Shown one piece after another: positions 61,715 through 64,000 of a stretch of DNA of 64,000 nt. Positions within the stretch are counted from its first letter, which is position 1; every line of letters starts with the position of its first letter. This stretch comes from Gordonia zhenghanii (GTDB lineage: Bacteria; Actinomycetota; Actinomycetes; Mycobacteriales; Mycobacteriaceae), in contig NZ_JAKKOQ010000015.1 of the NCBI RefSeq assembly GCF_021738965.1, forward strand, positions 1 through 64,000, in the 5' to 3' direction. The notes under the pieces are model-generated. The model had not been told where the DNA came from, did not search any database, and saw only the letters and a list, made by a program, of their open reading frames with translations. The position numbers and the translations under genes were made by a program.

Positions 61715-63255
61715 GAACTGTGACGCTCGTCGGGGCGGTCCGAGGACTCGTCGGCCGTCCAGCCGCGCTCGCCGTCCCGCTCCCACAGCATCAGCCTGAG
61801 GTCTCGGGTGGCACCGGCGGTCGTCACTGTCGCAGGGTGATCCTCGACGATCGTGCCGACAGGATCGCGCGAGGTCTGGACGTACGCGGCGCGGAACAGT
61901 TCCCATAGATGCACCGCGTCGATTTCGGTGCCGGTGTCGTCGGCGTGACGTTGGACGACTTGTGCGAAGTCGATCTCCATGCGGCGCGGCAGCCGTAGTC
62001 CGTACGCGCTCTCGAGCAGATGCCCGATTCCGCCTTTCCCTGACTGAGAGTTGACTCTGATGACCGCGTCGTAGGAGCGGCCTATATCGGCGGGGTCGAT
62101 CGGCAGGTACGGCACCTCCCACGTCGCAGCGGTCGCGACGTCGCGTGTACGCGCATGGTGCGCGGCCAGACCCTTTCGGATCGCATCCTGGTGGGTCCCG
62201 CTGAACGCAGTGTGCACGAGGTCGCCGACGTAAGGGTGGCGGGGGTGCAGTTCGATTCCGTTCGCATGCTCGACGACGCGCCGGATCCGGTCGATGTCGG
62301 AGAAGTCGATCATTGGATCGACGCCCTGCGCGTGCAGGTTCAGCGCCAGGGTGGCGATGTCGACGTTGCCGGTCCGTTCTCCGTTACCGAAGATGCAGCC
62401 TTCGACGCGTTGCGCGCCTGCGAGCACCGCCAGCTCGGCGCAGGCGATTCCGGTGCCGCGATCGTTGTGCGGATGTACGGAGAGGATCACCGAGTCACGG
62501 CGTGCCAGGCTTCGATGCATCAACTCGATCTGGTCGGCGTAGACGTTCGGCGTGGCGACTTCGACGGTTGCGGGGAGGTTCACGATCACGGGACGGTCCG
62601 GCGACGCGTCCCACATCCGTGTCACCGTGTCGCAGACCTGCAGCGCGAAATCGGGCTCCGTCAGGTTGAAGACCTCCGGAGAGAACTCGAACCGGACGTT
62701 GTTCTTGTCGCCCGCGAACTCCAGTACGTCGCGCGTACCCTCGGTGATCAGTTTCAGCAGTTCGGCGCGATCCCGACCGAGTACGAGCTCTCGCCATACG
62801 GGTGCGGTCGCGGTGTAGAGGTGGATCACGACGTCTCCGCGCGCGCCGTCGACCGATGCCACGGTCCGTTCGATGAGGTCTCGTCGTGCGGGGGTGAACA
62901 CGACGATCGTCACGTCGTCGGGGATTTGGTCGTCGTTGATAAGCATGCGGACGAACTCGAAGTCGGTCGACGACGCAGACGGGTACCCGACTTCGATCTC
63001 GGTGTAGCCGACGTCGACCATCATCTGGAAGTACGCGAGTTTGCTGGCGGGGTTCATCGGCTCGGGCAGGGACTGGTTGCCGTCGCGGAGATCGACGGGC
63101 ACCCATAAGGGCGCCGCAGTGGTCGTGTTCGACGGCCAGGTGCGTGTCGTCAGAGGCACGTCCACGCGGTGGTGGACGTCGCGGTACTTGTGCGACGGCA
63201 TTCCGGACGGGCGTTGACGGTTCCAGAAGTCAGTCGCGGATGAGGGGTCGGTCAT
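61693..63255 (-). CDS. leuA: 2-Isopropylmalate synthase-like enzyme lacking the leucine-binding domain
   Basis: The 520-residue protein follows actinobacterial LeuA almost throughout: [66 protein letters not shown] (metal histidines), [20 protein letters not shown] and [20 protein letters not shown], then [20 protein letters not shown]. It condenses acetyl-CoA with 2-oxoisovalerate, or a related oxoacid. After [11 protein letters not shown], only about 60 residues without the regulatory fold remain, so the C-terminal leucine-binding domain is missing. An AAGAAGGA ribosome-binding site precedes the ATG, and a leader-peptide attenuator lies upstream. It may be a feedback-free LeuA or a paralog with another substrate. 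Confidence 0.87.
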   Translation of the reverse strand: MTDPSSATDFWNRQRPSGMPSHKYRDVHHRVDVPLTTRTWPSNTTTAAPLWVPVDLRDGNQSLPEPMNPASKLAYFQMMVDVGYTEIEVGYPSASSTDFEFVRMLINDDQIPDDVTIVVFTPARRDLIERTVASVDGARGDVVIHLYTATAPVWRELVLGRDRAELLKLITEGTRDVLEFAGDKNNVRFEFSPEVFNLTEPDFALQVCDTVTRMWDASPDRPVIVNLPATVEVATPNVYADQIELMHRSLARRDSVILSVHPHNDRGTGIACAELAVLAGAQRVEGCIFGNGERTGNVDIATLALNLHAQGVDPMIDFSDIDRIRRVVEHANGIELHPRHPYVGDLVHTAFSGTHQDAIRKGLAAHHARTRDVATAATWEVPYLPIDPADIGRSYDAVIRVNSQSGKGGIGHLLESAYGLRLPRRMEIDFAQVVQRHADDTGTEIDAVHLWELFRAAYVQTSRDPVGTIVEDHPATVTTAGATRDLRLMLWERDGERGWTADESSDRPDERHSSQSATLS

Positions 63256-63280
63256 GTCGGGTCCTTCTTGAGCGAGGCGG

Positions 63281-63343
63281 GAGATCGGCGTACGGCTGAG
63301 CCGCGACGAGTCGCCGATCTCTCGGTTCAGGACTCGCCGCGGC
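63281..63343 (-). promoter_or_regulatory. Attenuator hairpins in the leuA-like leader
   Basis: On the minus strand, GAGATCGGCG (63321-63312) pairs perfectly with CGCCGATCTC (63290-63281), with an inner CGGC/GCCG hairpin in the loop. Competing with it, GCCGCGGCGAGTC (63343-63331), at the end of the leader peptide, is complementary over 13 positions (one G-U) to GACTCGTCGCGGC (63312-63300) in the loop. The two foldings exclude each other. A ribosome paused at the leader Leu codons would cover the first arm. There is no T run after the stem. Confidence 0.65.
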
Positions 63344-63371
63344 GAAGAAGGAGGATGACCCGTTGTCGCAT
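63327..63371 (-). CDS. Leader peptide with three consecutive Leu codons
   Basis: A 14-codon frame, [14 protein letters not shown], starts at ATG 63371 and stops at TGA 63327. Codons 7-9 are CTC, CTT and CTT, all leucine, in a row. A TACATT hexamer (63384-63379) ends 7 bp before the ATG, so the peptide would be translated from a leaderless transcript. Its position before a leucine-pathway gene and its overlap with an attenuator arm identify it as a ribosome-sensing leader. It was too short for ordinary gene finding. Confidence 0.7.
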   Translation of the reverse strand: MRQRVILLLRRGES

Positions 63372-63416
63372 AATCTAGAATGTAACAGAAGTACTCAGAC
63401 AAGTAGAGGAGTGGTG

Positions 63417-64000
63417 ATGGTTGCACGTGTGCAGCGGATTCCGCTAGCCGATCAGGCAGCCGCGGTGCTGCTCGATCGGATTCGCGGTGGAGAGTGGAAG
63501 CTCGGAGCGAAGCTTCCAGGTGAGACCACCCTTGCTCCGCAGCTCGGCGTCGGCAGATCCACTGTGCGCGAGGCTATCCGGCAACTCGCGGGTCGGGGAG
63601 TGCTGACTACGAGACAAGGCTCGGGCGTCTTCGTCGCTGCGCTCGACGTGCCCGAGGAACGCGCGACGCTGATGAGCCGTGCGTCGATCATCACGGTCAT
63701 CGAAGCGCGCATCGCTGTCGAGACAGAGGCCGCGTCGCTCGCCGCTGCGCGGCGAACGCCCGCTCAGCTGCGTGGCATCCGCGCGGCGCTTGCGACCCGG
63801 ACCGGTGCGGTCGCGAACCGGTCAGCGCACGTCGACGCCGACCTCGACTTTCATCGAGCGGTTGTCGTCGCTGCCGGGAACGAGATCCTCACCGATCTGT
63901 TCGACCTGTCCACGCTGCGCATGCGGGAGGCCATGGTCGACATGCTCGCGATCCGCGGAGAGTACGGCGGTGTCGCCGATCACGACGCGCACGCTGACTT
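63417..64000 (+). CDS. FadR-type GntR-family regulator, 3' end outside window
   Basis: Reading from ATG 63417 the frame is open for 194 codons to the window edge. It begins [20 protein letters not shown] and carries the GntR winged helix [20 protein letters not shown] with [20 protein letters not shown]. An all-helical FCD ligand domain follows with [20 protein letters not shown] and [20 protein letters not shown] (metal-site Asp/His). AGAGGAGT precedes the start. FCD proteins sense organic acids or amino-acid-derived ligands. It is divergent from the leuA-like gene with a 45-bp gap between starts, so it may regulate that gene. Truncated by the right edge. Confidence 0.88.
   Translation, partial: MVARVQRIPLADQAAAVLLDRIRGGEWKLGAKLPGETTLAPQLGVGRSTVREAIRQLAGRGVLTTRQGSGVFVAALDVPEERATLMSRASIITVIEARIAVETEAASLAAARRTPAQLRGIRAALATRTGAVANRSAHVDADLDFHRAVVVAAGNEILTDLFDLSTLRMREAMVDMLAIRGEYGGVADHDAHAD

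Overview
The window is a high-GC actinobacterial chromosome segment. It most likely comes from a Mycobacteriales genus such as Gordonia or a close relative (Williamsia, Tsukamurella, Dietzia). The reasons are GTG starts and 4-bp ATGA/GTGA overlaps everywhere, the parA-scpA-scpB-rluB-cmk-der order, two IdeR-type iron boxes, an LppX/LprG-family lipoprotein, an Rv1747-like FHA-ABC exporter, two deazaflavin (F420) nitroreductase-family proteins and a mycobacterial-type molybdenum cofactor set. The genus is inferred, not proven.

Left edge to 7.0 kb: an IS30-family transposase runs off the left end and abuts a 24/25-bp tandem repeat. Then comes the tightly overlapped chromosome-segregation and translation operon parA-scpA-scpB-rluB-cmk-der, a dispersed CTCGAYC-type repeat, tRNA-Pro(GGG) and a very strong terminator. 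7.0-25.2 kb is mixed housekeeping: msrA, ogt, an HpnE/phytoene-desaturase-like flavoprotein, a FUSC membrane protein, a CoA-binding protein, dctA divergent from a CitA/CitB-type two-component system, a TM-helix channel-like protein, an iron-box methyltransferase, an alpha/beta hydrolase, a nitroreductase, an ATP-dependent DNA ligase and an acyl-CoA synthetase.

25.2-31.1 kb is a four-gene operon behind a second iron box: a heterodimeric ABC exporter with complementary ATPase defects, a phosphodiesterase-family protein and an MFS transporter. 31.2-45.2 kb is a nearly complete molybdenum module: mog-moaE-moaA, moaD-DUF6457-mobA-moaC-moeA-moeZ on the other strand, a Mop-domain HTH protein, modABC, fdhD and an FdhF/YdeP oxidoreductase. 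Together these import molybdate, build the cofactor, add the nucleotide, sulfurate it and supply a client enzyme. An amino-acid type ABC protein in which the binding protein is fused to the permease lies just upstream.

45.3-55.1 kb holds a Tat PhoD phosphatase, a lipoprotein and a likely lipid/polyketide locus: a cytochrome b5-fused desaturase, a type III polyketide synthase, a cyclic-peptide-type ABC exporter with a proline-rich insert and an FHA-ABC exporter. 55.1-58.6 kb is a HelD/HelR helicase behind a sequence resembling the rifamycin-associated element, followed by a VanY-like carboxypeptidase and a conserved unknown. The right end has a thiol transferase, an MFS/MarR pair with palindromic operators, a 2-isopropylmalate synthase-like gene without the C-terminal leucine-sensing domain but with a 14-codon leader peptide containing three Leu codons and competing hairpins, and a FadR-type regulator cut by the right edge.

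The most notable items are the leucine-type attenuator, the RAE-helR-vanY operon, the iron-controlled ABC pair and the desaturase/type III PKS/exporter locus.
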